A DNA stretch of 64,000 bases from Liolophura sinensis (GCF_032854445.1 NC_088296.1:2315246-2379245); one strand, 5' to 3'. Positions 1 to 15,000 are shown, counted from the first letter of the stretch. Notes: generated by a model from the letters alone, not told the origin. Numbers and translations are program-made.

Positions 1-170
1 TCGCTGGGAGTTCAAGCCAAACTCATTCTGGCTTCCTCTCCAGCCGCAGGTGGGAAAGTCGTGGGTTTCCCCAGGGCTCTGCCCGGTTTTCTTCCTCTGT
101 AATGATGGCCGCCGTCGTATAAGTGAAATATTCTTGAGTACTGCATAAAATACCAATCAAACAAATTAAT
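1..170 (+). repeat. tRNA-headed SINE, truncated by window edge
   Basis: 3' body of the main SINE family: gttcaagcc box-B-like start, ggccgccgtcgtataag and attcttgagtac motifs, then an AAAT-type tail. Confidence 0.8.
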
Positions 171-539
171 CGAAAAGCCCTTGTAAAAATTTAGGATGCC
201 AAAAGCTTTACTAAATCACAAATAAATGAAACAGAATTGCATGCTTAACAGTCTGAGTGTGGCACTAGCTTATTTAGTCGGGGATGTTGGGCGATCACGT
301 CCACGGAAAGCAGGCATTCTTAACCATGTGCCCTGAACAGCTTCCAATCGCAGCCTAAAAGACTAGTGTTTTTTATTGTGCTTATATACACATGTATAAT
401 GTTATGACAACACAGCATTTTTAACAATTCCAGACCAGTGACTTCTATTATATTGTAATTAAGATCATTTCGCATAATTTACCTAATTACTCTTAAGTTA
501 TGGTGGTTGGGGTGTTGTTACTACTGATACAACTCAGTG

Positions 540-870
540 GTGTAGCAGCACAGAGGGAAACAATAGAGCACCGACGACAATGTGACAGCTGGCAAATGGT
601 CAAGCGTAACAGAGCAGCGACGACAATGTGACAGCTGGCAAATGGTCACACGTAACAGAGCAGCGACGACAGTGTGACAGCTGGCAAATGGTCACACGTA
701 ACAGGGCAAATGCCGCCACTTGTCAGTTTCCCTTAGTTTGGGTTTTAGCAAAATGCATGCCCTCAAGCAACATGGCTTAAGCAGAATTAGGTAAAGCAGG
801 CATTTACATGAACAGCTAGAATAAAACTCTAACTGTTCATGTGAATGCAGGAAATAACTGTGACCATTTG
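540..870 (+). repeat. dispersed repeat family with internal hairpin
   Basis: Includes the 46-bp array and an inverted repeat at 801-847 (gcatttacatgaacag paired with ctgttcatgtgaatgc). Relatives are at about 3,640-3,775 (-), 11,260-11,335 (-), 16,290-16,480 (+), 42,530-42,640 (+) and 52,750-52,930 (+). Confidence 0.6.
566..703 (+). repeat. 46-bp tandem repeat, three copies
   Basis: Unit contains gcgacgacaatgtgacag, ctggcaaatggtca and cgtaaca. Related single copies occur elsewhere (for example 16,290 and 52,760). Confidence 0.85.
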
Positions 871-1261
871 CAATTCATTTGAAGACATTGTCTTCAGTAC
901 CCTGGCTTTACTCCGTGTCCGGTGCTTTTGAATATGTTCGTTTTATGATACATGTTTGATTAACAAACTTGCACACATAAGACTGACAATCAGAATATGT
1001 TAAATGGATGTGGATCAATACTACCCTATTAGTGGATAACAAACGTAAAACATTTCAGTAAATACATGCCTTGTGTACACGCATTTAACAAAAACTTCTT
1101 TCCGTGCACTAAATAAAAGGGTCACGGCGCAAGGCTTGTTTCTGCAACAATGAGGCTCATTTCGATATGCAAACACACACATATAGAACAGGTGTCTGGA
1201 AATAACCGACAGACTAATGAAAGTTTCTTCCTCATTACTGTTTCTTCTGAGACAGACGTAC

Positions 1262-1327
1262 CTTACAGAAAACCCCACGTGCTGTAGACTCGAACATATT
1301 GGCGATGATGATCCTGGCCTCTTTTAC
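1262..1327 (-). CDS. GABBR: GABBR-like exon 5 (flytrap domain); gene continues off the left edge
   Basis: Twenty-two codons. I chose the acceptor atttgaag|GTAAAA because it keeps phase 0 and gives NIK-VKEARIII, the same spacing as NLK-RQDARII in known GABA-B receptors. The exon ends VFCK at donor TGTAAG|gtacgt. A pyrimidine-rich tract precedes the acceptor. Confidence 0.88.
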
Positions 1328-2736
1328 CTTCAAATAGAGATATAAATAAAGATTAAAGAGTAAGAATGCAAGACTGAATAATACTTTTGCGCGTAAACAT
1401 GTAAAGGTACAGCGTAATGAACGCAAATTCATGGTTTATCACCTCACTGTCTCTAGGTTATCCATATCGTTGCAAAACAGCGCAATGATTTCGGTTGTTG
1501 GTTTTCAAGTTACACTGTTATATGTTTTCCCACATAGCAATCTTACCACCATTTAGCAAGCTACAGTTTTGTCCTGTAGAACATGTAGTACATTTACCAA
1601 GACTATACGTCTGAAAAATTGTTTTCCGCCATATATTTTGTCTCTTATTTATATCAACGGTCAGTATGACGTCAAGGACCATTTACATCTACAGTGTTCA
1701 TGACTTATATATGATACTTATACGACGGCGGCCAGCAATATGGTAGAAGGAAACCGGACAGTGCTCGGGCGAAACCCACGACAGTCCACAGGCTGCTGCT
1801 GACCTTCGCACGTACGGTGGGAGAGGACGCAGTCAGCATGAGCTCACAGCGACGGCTTCTAGGTCATTGCGTCGTGCTGGCGTTCTAAACGCCTGAGCAT
1901 AGAGGCTCTTCGTCTTTTCGGCTTTTATTTCTTTCAGTTTTTTCCCAGTACAATATCGTACTGGAATCAGGTCATGTACATGACAGAACAACTAGAATTT
2001 CTTTATTAAAAGGCCTAATTCCTACAGCGTGTCATGGTTAAGGAACAAGGGTGGAAAGAGGATATCTCGGCTTAACGTACATATTATATGAGTGTGATAA
2101 TGCGTCAAGCTCCTTTGGAATTCCACGTTTATTTATACATGTCTGATGTATGTACCAAATATATCCGTGATTATTTATCTGTAAGAAGCTTTGGCAAACT
2201 CATCGGAAATGCCAGAAAGTCACAAATGGCGTTTGGATTAGTATTGTAAAAAAGGCATTCCCTTCCCCAAGGCGTTGCTAGGCTGTTTTAGAAATAGCCG
2301 CAAAATACTATACAGATCTTTTATAACATCATAAAGCTCAACGACGTCCAAGAAACGTGCCATAGTCAAAGTTCAGGGGCTTGTGGATACCGTTGTTACA
2401 ATCAGAGATCGAAGAAAATGGTTTATCAGTAAGAAGTGGCGAATAGATGCGGTGAAGTTTTCTCGTAGTATCAGCAGAGATTTCCGGTTCTGTCGCTCGC
2501 CCGAGAAAAGCGTTATCCGGAAAGACCTTGTGGGCCGGGTGGCACATACATAACATTTTCAGCGAACGAAGTGGCTTCCTTAGTAACAAATGTAGAGACA
2601 ACGCCATCGTTTGCTTCCTTGAGCTGCCTTACCCCACTGTGCGTTGCTAAACAAAAACTAGCACGACTTGGAAGGCATTATAGCATTTTCTCGGATTCTT
2701 GTATCTATTTTATCCCCATAACCTAAAGAAAACATC

Positions 2737-2825
<89 letters not shown>

Positions 2826-3031
2826 GCGCGCACACACACACACAGGCACACACAGGCACACAGGCACACACACACACACACACACACACAGAGGCGCACA
2901 CACACACACACACAGGCACACACACACACACAGGCACACATACACACACACACACACACATACGCACACACACAGGCGCACACACACACACAGGCGCACA
3001 CACACGCACACAGGCACACACACGCACACAG

Positions 3032-3081
<50 letters not shown>

Positions 3082-6000
3082 GCACACACACATGCACACA
3101 CAAAATAACACTTTGCTTAAGTCTACTTCACTTACACGAAACCGTTAAACTTAATGAGTTTACACTGAAAAAAATCCACCCATGACCTGCCACATTTCAT
3201 AATCCCGACAGTAAATCGACGCCCGGGTTAGTAAGGCAGTTTTGCTTCAGTCTCACTTATATTGTCCTAATTTTGTCTTTTTTTAAATGTCTGTACCATT
3301 CAATATATATTTGCATCATGCGGCCAGTTGAAAGGAGTGTACGACAGGCGAGAACGGTCATCAGCTCTCATTAATTATATCAATGTATGTATTCATTTAT
3401 CATTATGGGCATTTGCACCGTACACGGAAATGTTACATGGTCAAAAGAAGGAAGATAAACCCAGGAAAAGATGCAAGAAAACTACCGGTCGTCGCTAAGT
3501 ACAGATAAGTGTATATTTACCCAGCGAACCTCTTGAAGTAAACCCTTACCCAAACCTACTGCAACTGGTTGTTGGTGTACGTTCATGCATGTACTTCTCT
3601 GCCTAAGCCCTGGTAACAAGGAGTAGAGGGGTTGTTACGCATTAGATATTTACGTGAAGAGCTAGAGTAAACCCTTAGAGCCATAACAGAGGTCAATTGA
3701 CAAAAGGCCGTGTTTCACCCGATATGTGTCACCATTTTCTATCTATCACACTGTCGTCGCTGCTCTAGATTTACTGTAACAGGAGACAAATTATTTACAC
3801 CTTAAGGACTCCTTTGTCTTCGCGTGACAAAAAAATTGTAAATACGGCGTTAGACCCCAAGCACTCAAGCACGCTCTCCAGTTTTACTCTCCAGAAAAAT
3901 CCGTAGTCTTTTGTATTTTACATCTTGTATTTTTCTCTTCGACTGTATTAAGTACATGTATCCATAATTCACCCAGCATATCCAGCATGTTTTAATTGAT
4001 ACGATTTATTCTATTGCTGTTTAAGTGATGGATGTTTCACAACTCCTGTGTTTAATGGGTGACAAAAACTGGGTTATACCCCGAGTAAACCACCGACCGT
4101 TGGCGAGATAATGGCTTCCTCTCCCACATGGAACATATACATACGTCGTATTGGTGGAAGCCAAGTTCATGCAATACCACACAATCGAACTCTTACAACC
4201 GAGAACAATTGAAACAGAGAATTATAAGCTACACATGCGCAATTCGGACAATTGTGTCCCTGATTTGCCCTCGAATTGAAGAGGGAAGGAACACTAGCAT
4301 GTAAATTTTATTTCCGGGATAGGAACAACACACGTATAATGTCACACATGTATAAGATTTGTGCTGTTAGACTGGGAAAAACAGTCTAACACAAGTTGCA
4401 ACACAGCAGTTGTGTACCTTACTTGTAGACCGCTTTAGTTTTTAGATAAGCCTGGAATGTAGGTCGAGCGTTCTTTATACTGCTGAGAGACATATATCTC
4501 TTTCCGTTGTCTTAAAAAAAGTTAGAATACACGGGGATTGAACGAGTAAAAAGGGGTTTTGTGGATTGCAAACATGTATTGAAATCGGAAACGTCACTTC
4601 AAGTCTTTCAAGTTTTCTCAAACAAGCAAACAGCTTATGTAACTTATCATGTACACTTAATACTAATCGAGGGTACCCCGGGGGTTTTGTCCGGCGGAAG
4701 TTTTGTCCGGCGGGCTTTTGCATGCGGGGTTTTTGTCCGTCAGGGCTTTTGTCCGTACCCCGTACAGAAAAGTGCAGGCTTTTGCATTTGATGATATGGC
4801 GTGATAACGTGTGAAAGTTAGGGGACATATATTCTTGAGGATGTAGTTGACAAATACACTGCATAAATAGTAAGGAAAATCAATGCGCTCGTGTAACCTC
4901 TATATTTCCCTGTCCGAGAGAGGGTCTGCACCCACGCTTCGTTTGACCCGTTTAGCCATCGTAGAGAGATCACCTCACAAGCCCGGCTGCTTCCCGCGGC
5001 CTATTTTTTTCATCAAAGACATAATACGGTGATAAAACGAGTGTCATCATAGGGCTTCCATACGAATGATATGCTGACGCATTTGAGGAGGTTTTTCTCG
5101 CCCACAACTCAAACAACACTGGGAAGCGTCTGTCTTGTCGGTAGCAGCCATATCGATCAGCTATTGTCGCTATCAGTTACTGGTATTTGCCCCCGAGACT
5201 GAAGATGGCTGATCTCTTCTACATCAGAATGAAGAACCATACTTTCCACAAGACAAACGTGCCATAAGCTGCCCGAATACATTCTGGTGGGAATATTAAT
5301 CATCTCATTCAAATCTCAATGTTTGCATACGTGTAAGATATGAAGAGCTGAGCCCAATATTGCTTCTAACAACACCAGAGATTTTATTTGTTGTGGAGAA
5401 ATGATATTTGATCTATCTGTCTGCTGGTGGCGGCTTCATTCATTTTGCTTCCCCTAACGTAAAGACTCTAACCTCTTCATTGCCCATTTGTTACGATTGT
5501 CGATTCTACATTCCCAGCGCTCTATCAGAACAAATGCATGTACGATTGATCCCGCCCACAGTGCATTCTCTACTACACCAGTGATAACAGTTTGCCCAGG
5601 TAAAATTATACCCCTAATCATTTCGTTATGGAAACATGTACCTGCCATATGCAAACACGTGATTTCACTGGCATCAGTAATCAAGAGACCATGAAGATCA
5701 GTTATGCGTTCTGCAAACAAAAAATCTGCCCTTTGGTAATGGTCAGGTGTTAGTGAGGGGAGAAATGTTGGCAAAGCTCTCTCTTGCTCTGCATACAGTG
5801 GGTATGTTGCTTTCTGTTTTTCCATTTTTTCTTTTCTTTCAAATTTTAAAAACATTTTCTCCGCTTTCACAGTAAATCTCAAATAGCCGAATACAGATAC
5901 TCTAATTCAGCCGGAATATTTAGAGGAGAACGCTAACTGTTTACTTCATGTTTTCGCACAAAAGAAAGGCGACATATGTTTATTTCGTGGAATTGGTGTG

Positions 6001-9000
6001 ATTCATCAAAATGAGCAGTATTTCAGTTATACAGTAACCTGATTAGGTGTGATTAAACGCACTGATCTCACTGATATTAGCTCACAATCTTTATTTTTTT
6101 ACTGTTTCATGTCAACCAATTCATGTTTGTAAACAAAGGCAAGACGGTTATTGCATGCAATGTGGACATCTCGATTGAAACAGTAGCTTGAAGCAAATAT
6201 TTAATAATTACCGAACGTCATACTCAAAAATGTTATCAGTTACACATGGAAGCCAATAGAGGGCCATGCGTGTTTTCCTCCTTTCTACGGATTATTTAGA
6301 TCAGAAATTAATGCGAGAGTACGAAACAACGAAACGACGAGGCAAAATTACAAAGTGCGAAGCAAACCAACGAGGTTTTGCCACCTCGCACCTTTGTACT
6401 TTCATCTTTGCCCTTACGTGCTTTGCTTTCGTCCTTCAGTTCTGTCCGGTTTTCATTCATAGAAAACATATTAAATAATAAAAAATACGAAAGAGCGAAA
6501 CAACGAAACAACGTCTTTTTTAAGACTAAATAATTAGTAGAAAGGACGAAAGTACGCATAACCGCTATCGGCTTTCGTGCTTACACGATGACAATCAGTT
6601 TTATGAACGACGGAAATCGGAGATACCAGAATAAACCATCGCTCTTTGGCGAGTCACCGTCAATCTTTACCACACGTGACGTACAGGTTCGGCTCGAGAT
6701 AGTAGCTACAGTCGATTGTAAACCATACGATTGACTTTACGACTGATTGTACAAATAAGTGGACTCTAAGTTGATAATAACTTTATGGAGGTCTAACCTG
6801 TCTCGTAGATTTAGGTGGTCTATAGAAGTTGGCAATGTACCAGTGAATAACTTTTTCTTGCTTTCCTTTTCAAAAGAGTTCTACATCGGAATAATTCAGC
6901 AGATCACAACACTAGAATGCGGAAAAAACCCTCGCAGCATGTCTTTCAAATAACTAAATTGTTCATTTTTGTAAACCGAGTCGTATATTATTAATTACCA
7001 AAATATCCAAGTATTTGTACTTAACGTCATTGTTCGGGGGATTGTAGATATTTACAGCAGGGTCGAGCCGATTGTAGTTTCTGTTTGTAAGTTGCGACTC
7101 TCGTAAATGTACCTTACAGTCCCTTCCTTCAAGAGGAGTTCGACTCTGATTTAAAGGGTGCAATCGTAGTTTTTAGAGATTTATAGTCAACTTAAAAATG
7201 CGCTCCATTTGCGCAAGCGGGCCCTGATATGCACACCGCAGGGTGGTAAAAAGCCACAGGAACTCGTTGTCACCTACACCCCACAAACAGTGTATACAGG
7301 GAACACGAATATTACACGATACCGGTATTTGTAATTGTGATATTGCAATCCAGTTGTTTGATATCGAGGTTCTCAAACGGGTCTAATATGAATAAAGTGT
7401 CATCAATTGCTCTCCCGCACATTTCAAGCCGTACCTTAATGTTCTCAAGCGCTGAGGTCGGGTCGCCGGTGAAACTCTCCGACAACATTGGTACCATGGA
7501 ATTCTGTATGAGAAGGTCTCGCATGTGCTGAATTACCTGTGAAAATAAAACACACATATTCAAGAGGATTTTGAGTGAATAATTTTCTTTTCATCATATC
7601 ACGCCTATCATTTCGTACCTTTCCGTTGTGTGTGTTGTTTTTTTTAATTTAATAACACTTCCCTTTGAAATTCTTTAATCAAGGATGTTATTATGCGATA
7701 TGAAACAAACACAAATGACCTCTACCTACTGGTCTAAAGAGAAACTCTTATAATTTGTGCTACTGTAAGCACTTGAAATGTACTCCCGATATTACGCGTT
7801 GTAACGTGGTATAAATCCACTTGTGGAAATCGTGCAGAAAAAAAAAAAGAATTCAGAACTAACTAAAACTGAACAAACGCCGTTCTGATCACGACACTGG
7901 TCACGGGACCGGCTCATTAACCCCGGGTTAATGGACTGGGTGACATTTAACACCAAGGCAAGTGATAGCATTTTCTCTGTTTTTTCATTACAGTACTGTT
8001 TTAAGAACTGTTTTATACATTTTCTTTTGAAAGAGGATCACATTGATACGGATAGAAATAATGAGAATGGTTTTTATGAGTTATTACCAATTTTCTGGGT
8101 ATTCGTATTGTTTTTTGTACGTTTTAAGGGAATAAATAAATTCTTGTCATATTTAATTTGCTTAATGTTGCAAAGAGCAGATCCGGTTGCGTTTCAAAGG
8201 GTAAGTCTAGTTGCCAGGTGCTGAAGCATATCTATACATACGCTATCATCTAATTGAACGTCATGCCAAAAAAATGGCCAAGTATTTTACATCATATCTG
8301 TCTCATTAAACCTCACATCACATCAGTCAACCAACTGGCAGGCTAAGGCGGATAAGTCTTTTATTATTGATGACGCTTTAATTCCATCGATTGTATGATC
8401 TTAAAAGTAAGCTATATCCTCGTTCATACTCGCATAAATCTGCTCTATTTCAGACCATGTTATGAGTTCAGTATGGTTCCTCTGGGGAGTGGAGAAGCTT
8501 CCCATGCCATCTTCCTAACATGAGCTTCGTTACACTTTTCACACTTCCGCGCGTGAAAGCAACGTGTCTTCTTGAACAGCAGAGGTAAATCAATGAAACA
8601 CGCCTGTTTAAAAGAATGGCTTCATGTTATATTGGCAGGTTTCACTTTTGGCGTCACGTTTGTCCCAATTGAATGTCAAGCTTCACGACTCAGTTCCACA
8701 AGCTAATGATATAGCTGGAAACCGGTTCATGACATGATAATGATAGGCTTGTATTGAACGACCGCGTGCAATTTCTCGACTACATCCACATTCACTCAGG
8801 CCTTTGTATACGCCAGTTATAACGTACTATTTTGTTCGTAAGCGCAAATAAATAATAAATACAGGATTCAGCAAACCATGAACTGTTCTTAGCAGCGTTC
8901 ATTCGCTCTGCTCCATCAGTTGGTTTATAGTTTTTCTTTCAAAAATCCCTTTGAAAAATGAATTTTGTTTTCATCACGCCTGCCTTAGCTCCCGTCCTAA

Positions 9001-12000
9001 GCAGGTCAGGTGTGGATATTTGTCAATGTCGAACTCCTAAAACCCCTTCCCGCTTGTACCAAGATGGCCCAGTGATGTGAACTCATCAGTTCTTCCCTTT
9101 ATTACGTCACAATCACCGGTGTATGTGTAATCGTAAAACATATATGAAGTACAACGTCACAGAAGAAAACTGTGCGTTCTACTGTCATTTGGACTTTCTG
9201 TGTAGCTTGTCATGGGGTCTCCTATTACATGGGGAGGCGTGCAGCTTTACTATAGGAACTCTGGTGGCCTCTGGACATAAACTGACCGCTGTATTAACAG
9301 TACAGAACCCTCAAAACACGGCGTCAAACACGACCCAAATAAACAGATAATTACAGGATACTTGGCTTTCATTTCGTAATGTTGAGTTCACTGTGTGGAA
9401 TAACATGTAAACGTGCAACAGGATCTGAGTTTTCGATTCGGACGTGAAAATGCCTATAAACTAGACTTTTGGTCAGGCCCTTGAGGTCAGGCCGTAAACT
9501 AAGTACTGCTGTAAAGGAGATTCTAACAAATTTGAGACATCCCGGCATTTTCAATGATGACGTCATTTGCGAATGTTCATAACCATTGAATAAATAGTTA
9601 TATTTAAAAATAAATTGTTTGAAACATAATGGAAATAAATTGTTTCCTTTATCAAATTTTCTTGGGGGAGGTCAAGAGCATAAGCTTCTTAAATTTCCTT
9701 AAACGACCGTCTCCGTTTCATAGTATCTTTTCATGTTGTCTTTGAATTAAACCTATGTCCAAGAAGCAAACTCACCATAGAGAACCCTCCCTCGGAGGAG
9801 TGCAGCAAAGCGGCCTTCTTCCACCCGAACTGTTTCATCAGAGCCAGCCTCGGGTAGTTCATCGACTCCTCGGAAGGGTACAGGCGGAAGAGCAGGGGGT
9901 ATTTACCCCGGTTGTTGAGACTAGGTGAGGATGAGGAATGGGAGACCTGTTCAGAAACCATGCATAAAACGTAACTGTAATTAGAAAGTTATCGATCTGG
10001 TTCGTTTTTAGTTTCATCGTCTTTCATGTATTCATGCATTCAGGCTCATTGATCCGGAGTCGATGAAAAACAGTCGCCATTGGACGTTGCCTAACGAAGT
10101 TTTACACATAAGTTCGCTGTTAGAGCTGGAACAGAACATTAGATACTATGGTGCCCCGTGTTTGTCGATATCAGCCAAGCCGTTCTCACCTGAGCGGGTG
10201 GTAGAGCTAGAATGACGTCAGAGTCACATGCTGAGCACTTGGGAAATCCTGTACGTATGGCAAACCTTGCCACATTACGGCGCTGTGAACAGGCGGTTCA
10301 ATTGCAGAAAAAGGGATATTTGGTTAACTGGAAACTTGGATACCGTATCCTCTATTGTCAGCTTTTCACCATTTGTTATCTACCTCCACCACAAAGGAGT
10401 TCCCTGACAATGGTAATGTCACTGTAACGTTTTAAAACCATATGGCCTGAGTAAGCACGTTTCCACGGGAGTGGGAATCATGCTATAGACACTCACTGCT
10501 AGAACATAAGAGGTAGTTTTGTTTAAAACCCAGAGACAACTATCCACCTGTTTACCAATGCCTTACAGGACAAAGAACCCTATTGCACAAACGTCTTTCT
10601 TACACCGGCGTGCTTAATGGTGTGCCTTCAATCAATCATATGTTCTTTTCACATATGGAGTACATCTCACTTACTCTGACACATTACTGGCAAGTCTTGT
10701 TTTTGTTTTGTTTTGTTTTTTGGTCTACTGAATATGTTCGTGATTCAAAGATGTCTCCTGTTGTGTGTTGAGATTAAATATTCAGAAATGTCACATAAAT
10801 ATCAAATGTAATGGACTCACTTCCGAGCACACATCAACAACGCTGCCAGAAAACCGGGCAATGCAGTTATATCTTCCATCTCGGACATGACAAAGGAACT
10901 GATGTTTAATGGAAAAGGCAGAACTTAATGCTTGTAATATACTAGATATGGAATGCTAAATTGTTGGAGGCACTGGCATGCAGAAAACCACAGCAAATCC
11001 TCCGAGGTACAATGTCTACCATATGTTTAGTGTCCACCGTAGATATCCTCCTCGTCCGCAATAACGGGCTAAGTCGATGTATTGAAGGAAACATTGTTCT
11101 TTGGTTACCGTTTAGTCTCGAGACGACGTAGCTGAATTATTGTCCGTGTGACTATTCTGTCCGTGTGATCTAATTTTGCTTAACCCACGGAGCAATCAAT
11201 TTGCTAAGTATTTAGAATAGAACCCTAGCCTTCGTAAATGACAAGAGGACGTATTCACCGGCGACCATTTGCCAGCTATTACAGCTAATATCGTCGATGC
11301 TCTGGTTTTACTCTCCAGGGTGTATTTTTTTTATAACAAGCCATAATTATCCATTAAATTTGCCCATGTTAAATTCATATAAAGCGAACGAGTTGCCTTA
11401 TCACGGAAATATAGCTCTGTGACATCGTGATAAGTGTACGTACTGTTGAAGTCCTACATAATCAGCATATACACATATACGCCTATGGTGTGGTGTATGT
11501 ACTGCTATAGTCCTACACTATCAGTACACACACACACACACATATAGGCCGATATGGTTAGTGTATACACTGAAGTAGTCTTAAACCATCAGTATAAAAA
11601 CATACAGGCCGATGTGGTGAATGTATACAATGATGTAATCGTACACCATCGCTACACACACATATAGGCCGATGTGGTGAGTGTATGTACTGCTGTAGTC
11701 TTACACCATCGGTACACACACATACAGGTCGATGTGGTGAGTGTATGTACTGTTGTAGTCCTACACCATCGGCATACACACATATAGGCCGATTTGGTGT
11801 GTTTATTTACTGCTGTGGTCCTACCCCATCGGTACACATGATGCTGTGGTGTATGTACTGTAGTCTTACTCCACCAGTACACACATATACAGGCCAATGT
11901 GAGTGCATACAAACATATAAACACACTTATCTTTTTATTTATTTGATTGCTTACCTGACCATTGAATGTGTAACAGCGCTCTAAAGTCCAGTGTATGTGT

Positions 12001-15000
12001 AAAAACGCTTACCTGACTACATGCATGTGTAAAAACTCTTACCTGATCAGAGTATGTGTAAAAACGCTTATCTGAACAGTGTATGTGTAAAAACTCTTAC
12101 CTGACCAGAGTATGTGTTAAAGGGCTTACCTGATTAGAGCATGTGTAAGAACGCATACCTGACCAGTGTATGTGTAAAAACTCTTACCTGACCAGAAAAC
12201 GCTTACATGACCAGAGCATGTGTAAAAACGCTTACCTGACCAGTGTATGTGTGAAAACTTTTACCTGACCAGAGTATGTGCAAACGGGCTTACGTGACCA
12301 GGGTATGTATAAAATGGGTCTGCACCATGAGTGGACATACAAACGGGTCTGCACCATAAGTGGGTGTACAAATGGGTCTACACCATGAGTGGATGCAGAA
12401 ATAGACCTTCCTCGTGAATGGATATACAATCGGGTCTGTACCATGAGTGAATATACAAATAGGTCTTCCTCGTGAATGGGCGTACAAACGGGTCTGCACC
12501 ATGAGTGGATGTAAAAATGGGTCTGCACCATGAGTGGATGTAAAAATGGGTCTGCACCATGAGTGGATGCACAAATAGGCCTTCAGCGTGAGTGGATGCA
12601 CAAATAGGCCTTCCCCGTGAGTGGATGTACAAACAGGCCTTCCTCGTGAGTGGATGTACAAACCGGCCTTCCTCATGAGTGGATATGCAAATAAGTTTGA
12701 TGACACCCACATCAGTATCTCACAAAACGTGCACGATAGATGAATTCTAGCTTCTATGTGAAGAGATTATTTTGTCGTTTTGTCCACTCGAATATCGGAC
12801 AGCTTGTGATGAATTGCTTGAGAGAGTATTTTTCTGTTATGTTTGGCAAACGATTGTTTGATCTAACTTTTTCCTGTGTTTTCTAAAGCCTTTAGATATA
12901 TTCAGATATATGGCGTTTTATACGCTAGAATGTGGGAGAGAAGTTGATCAAAGTGCATGAGAGATGACCCGTCCAATACGAATGACAAACTATAGCCTCA
13001 TTTAAGTTGCTAATTTTTTCTCTCTCACATTTTGTCTTAGTCTTTCTGTCGTAACATCAAAGATTACAGCAATCATTACTAATTCAGATACACGACTATA
13101 GATCACTGCTCGACAGACAATGTCGTACGCAAGTTTTACCTCTGTTGCTGATACAGAAAACAATACCTATAAAGAAATGCATTTTCCCGAATACGAAAAA
13201 GGGAGTGTTTAACACATCCCTTTATCTGATAACCCTGACGAACACAGATGGATATATCTGCCTAATCAAGTGGGTATCATGTTACGCTGTGTATACAAGC
13301 CTGCTTCATAGACAAATGAAGGAGGCGGCCTTCGTTGGCCCGGGAGGTTAAAAAGACTGCCCAGATGAAATAGTGGGAAAGTCTTAGCTGTAAAGTGGCG
13401 TCTTCAATACGATTTTTAGATTATTCTTTAAACAGAAAAATAAAGGAAAATAATGTTTGTATGGTGGGTATTCGCGGTCACCTCTTGGTATATATTGTAT
13501 TTGTGTAACGATGTTATAAATGAGGATAGAAGGCATGTTTAATAAATATATTTGCACTAGAATTTGGTCTTTTCCGCTAACAAATGTGTTCAACCAGGCT
13601 TTTGAACATATTTATATTTTTAATATATTCATTTATTATATCATAATTCATATTAAATGCATGTGTATGGATATACATAATTTATTTACATTCAAATCAA
13701 TTTATGACATACATTACATCCTTATTCAGGACTTGCTATGCAAAGACGATATATACTAAGAGGTGGCCCCAAACAACCATCATGCAAAATATTTTCAAAT
13801 ACTCTTTCCTCGTGAAAGAAAAAAATGGGAAAAAAACATTAACGACCATCTTTGTAAACATGTGTTCACTCTCGTTCTTCTAATTTTGGCATTGCTTATA
13901 TGTTTTCTTCTTTTTTAAAGTTCTAGCTCGTTGTGACTTTCAGCTTTTTTTAAAGGGTCGCAAGTTCGAACCCAGCTATTTAAGCTACATCTTTCTGGGA
14001 AAAAAGCGTGACATCAAGTTCATGGTGTCATCATTTAGGGAAAAAAACACCCGAAACACAGACTGAATTTACACTGATGAATCTATAAGCAGAATTGTCA
14101 TGTAAACCAACATATAACTATGCTAAATATCATCAAAATATAATAATATAATGCAAATAACAAGGGAGTCCAGGTTGAAAAAAGCGTCAGCGCCAAATGA
14201 GCAGCAAGTATACGCATCTCGTCACCAAAGCGTTTGTTTCCATGGTCGAATTCTGTTCCGGGTGACTCGCCATGGTTTCAGCTTTTTTACCTGGCGAAAA
14301 TTTGTTGGACACGACTACACCATTCATCTTTAGTTTCACTGATCAAAAAGGCCGACTAGTGTCTAATGTCTATATGCAGCTAAACTGTTAACGTGCAAAT
14401 GAGATACACATTTTGATTGTTGACGTCTTATAAACTAGCGTCTTCTGATAGACACCGGCCTGTTGCTACTGCATCTGTTGTTTCGAAAATTATCGAGCTC
14501 TTCATTATGCGTCATTATGCAATAATATTTCCCTGTGGCTTCTGATATAGCTGGAGCGATAGCATTATGTTTAAGAAAAAAAGAAAAAAAAAAAGGAAGT
14601 GTCCATTGGTTTTCGACCAGGTTATCTCTGTTCTAACACATCACCCGTTCTTATGTGTTTTACACTAATTTTCAGTTTCTGTTCCCTTCGAACTGTTTCG
14701 AACTGATACCTAATCTGCCTTTTATTTTGATTACACGTTTCTTGCGCCGATCGCTCCGTGGAAGAGTCCACTTTAAAGAGCCACAGGGTCCACACATCGA
14801 GAACTAATGAAAATGCCGCATTTCGCACGTGGTATGTCCACGCTGATTGTTGGATGAGTTTCAGACATTCCTTAGAGTGTGTCTGCGTATATCTCAGATT
14901 TCCGTCGGAAGTGTTGCGATGTGGAAATAAAACTAAGAAGAGATCGGCAAACTTCAATCATGAGCGGGAACGGTACTTGCCCCGCTATCAGATATTCGCG

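Larger units (their letters stand above)
1..1261 (-). other. GABBR-like intron after exon 5, continuing off the window
   Basis: No further receptor exon was found between the left edge and exon 5. The stretch holds a SINE at the edge, a 46-bp tandem repeat and a hairpin-bearing dispersed repeat; otherwise nothing recognisable. Confidence 0.7.
1328..7434 (-). other. GABBR-like intron 4 (6.1 kb)
   Basis: Contains a SINE fragment, the long (CA)n tract, a dispersed repeat copy, a GC-rich short repeat at about 4,671-4,770, an unassigned 142-codon minus-strand frame at 5,454-5,882 and an inverted-repeat MITE-like element. No receptor exon is seen in it. Confidence 0.75.

Noticed and set aside
2658-3148. 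Long Thr-His and Cys-Val open frames
   Set aside because: Direct translation of a (CA)n microsatellite on both strands.
12232-12712. Overlapping 99-140 codon minus frames with HSRGRP repeats
   Set aside because: All three frames show the same peptides because the minisatellite unit is about 29 bp; not a gene.
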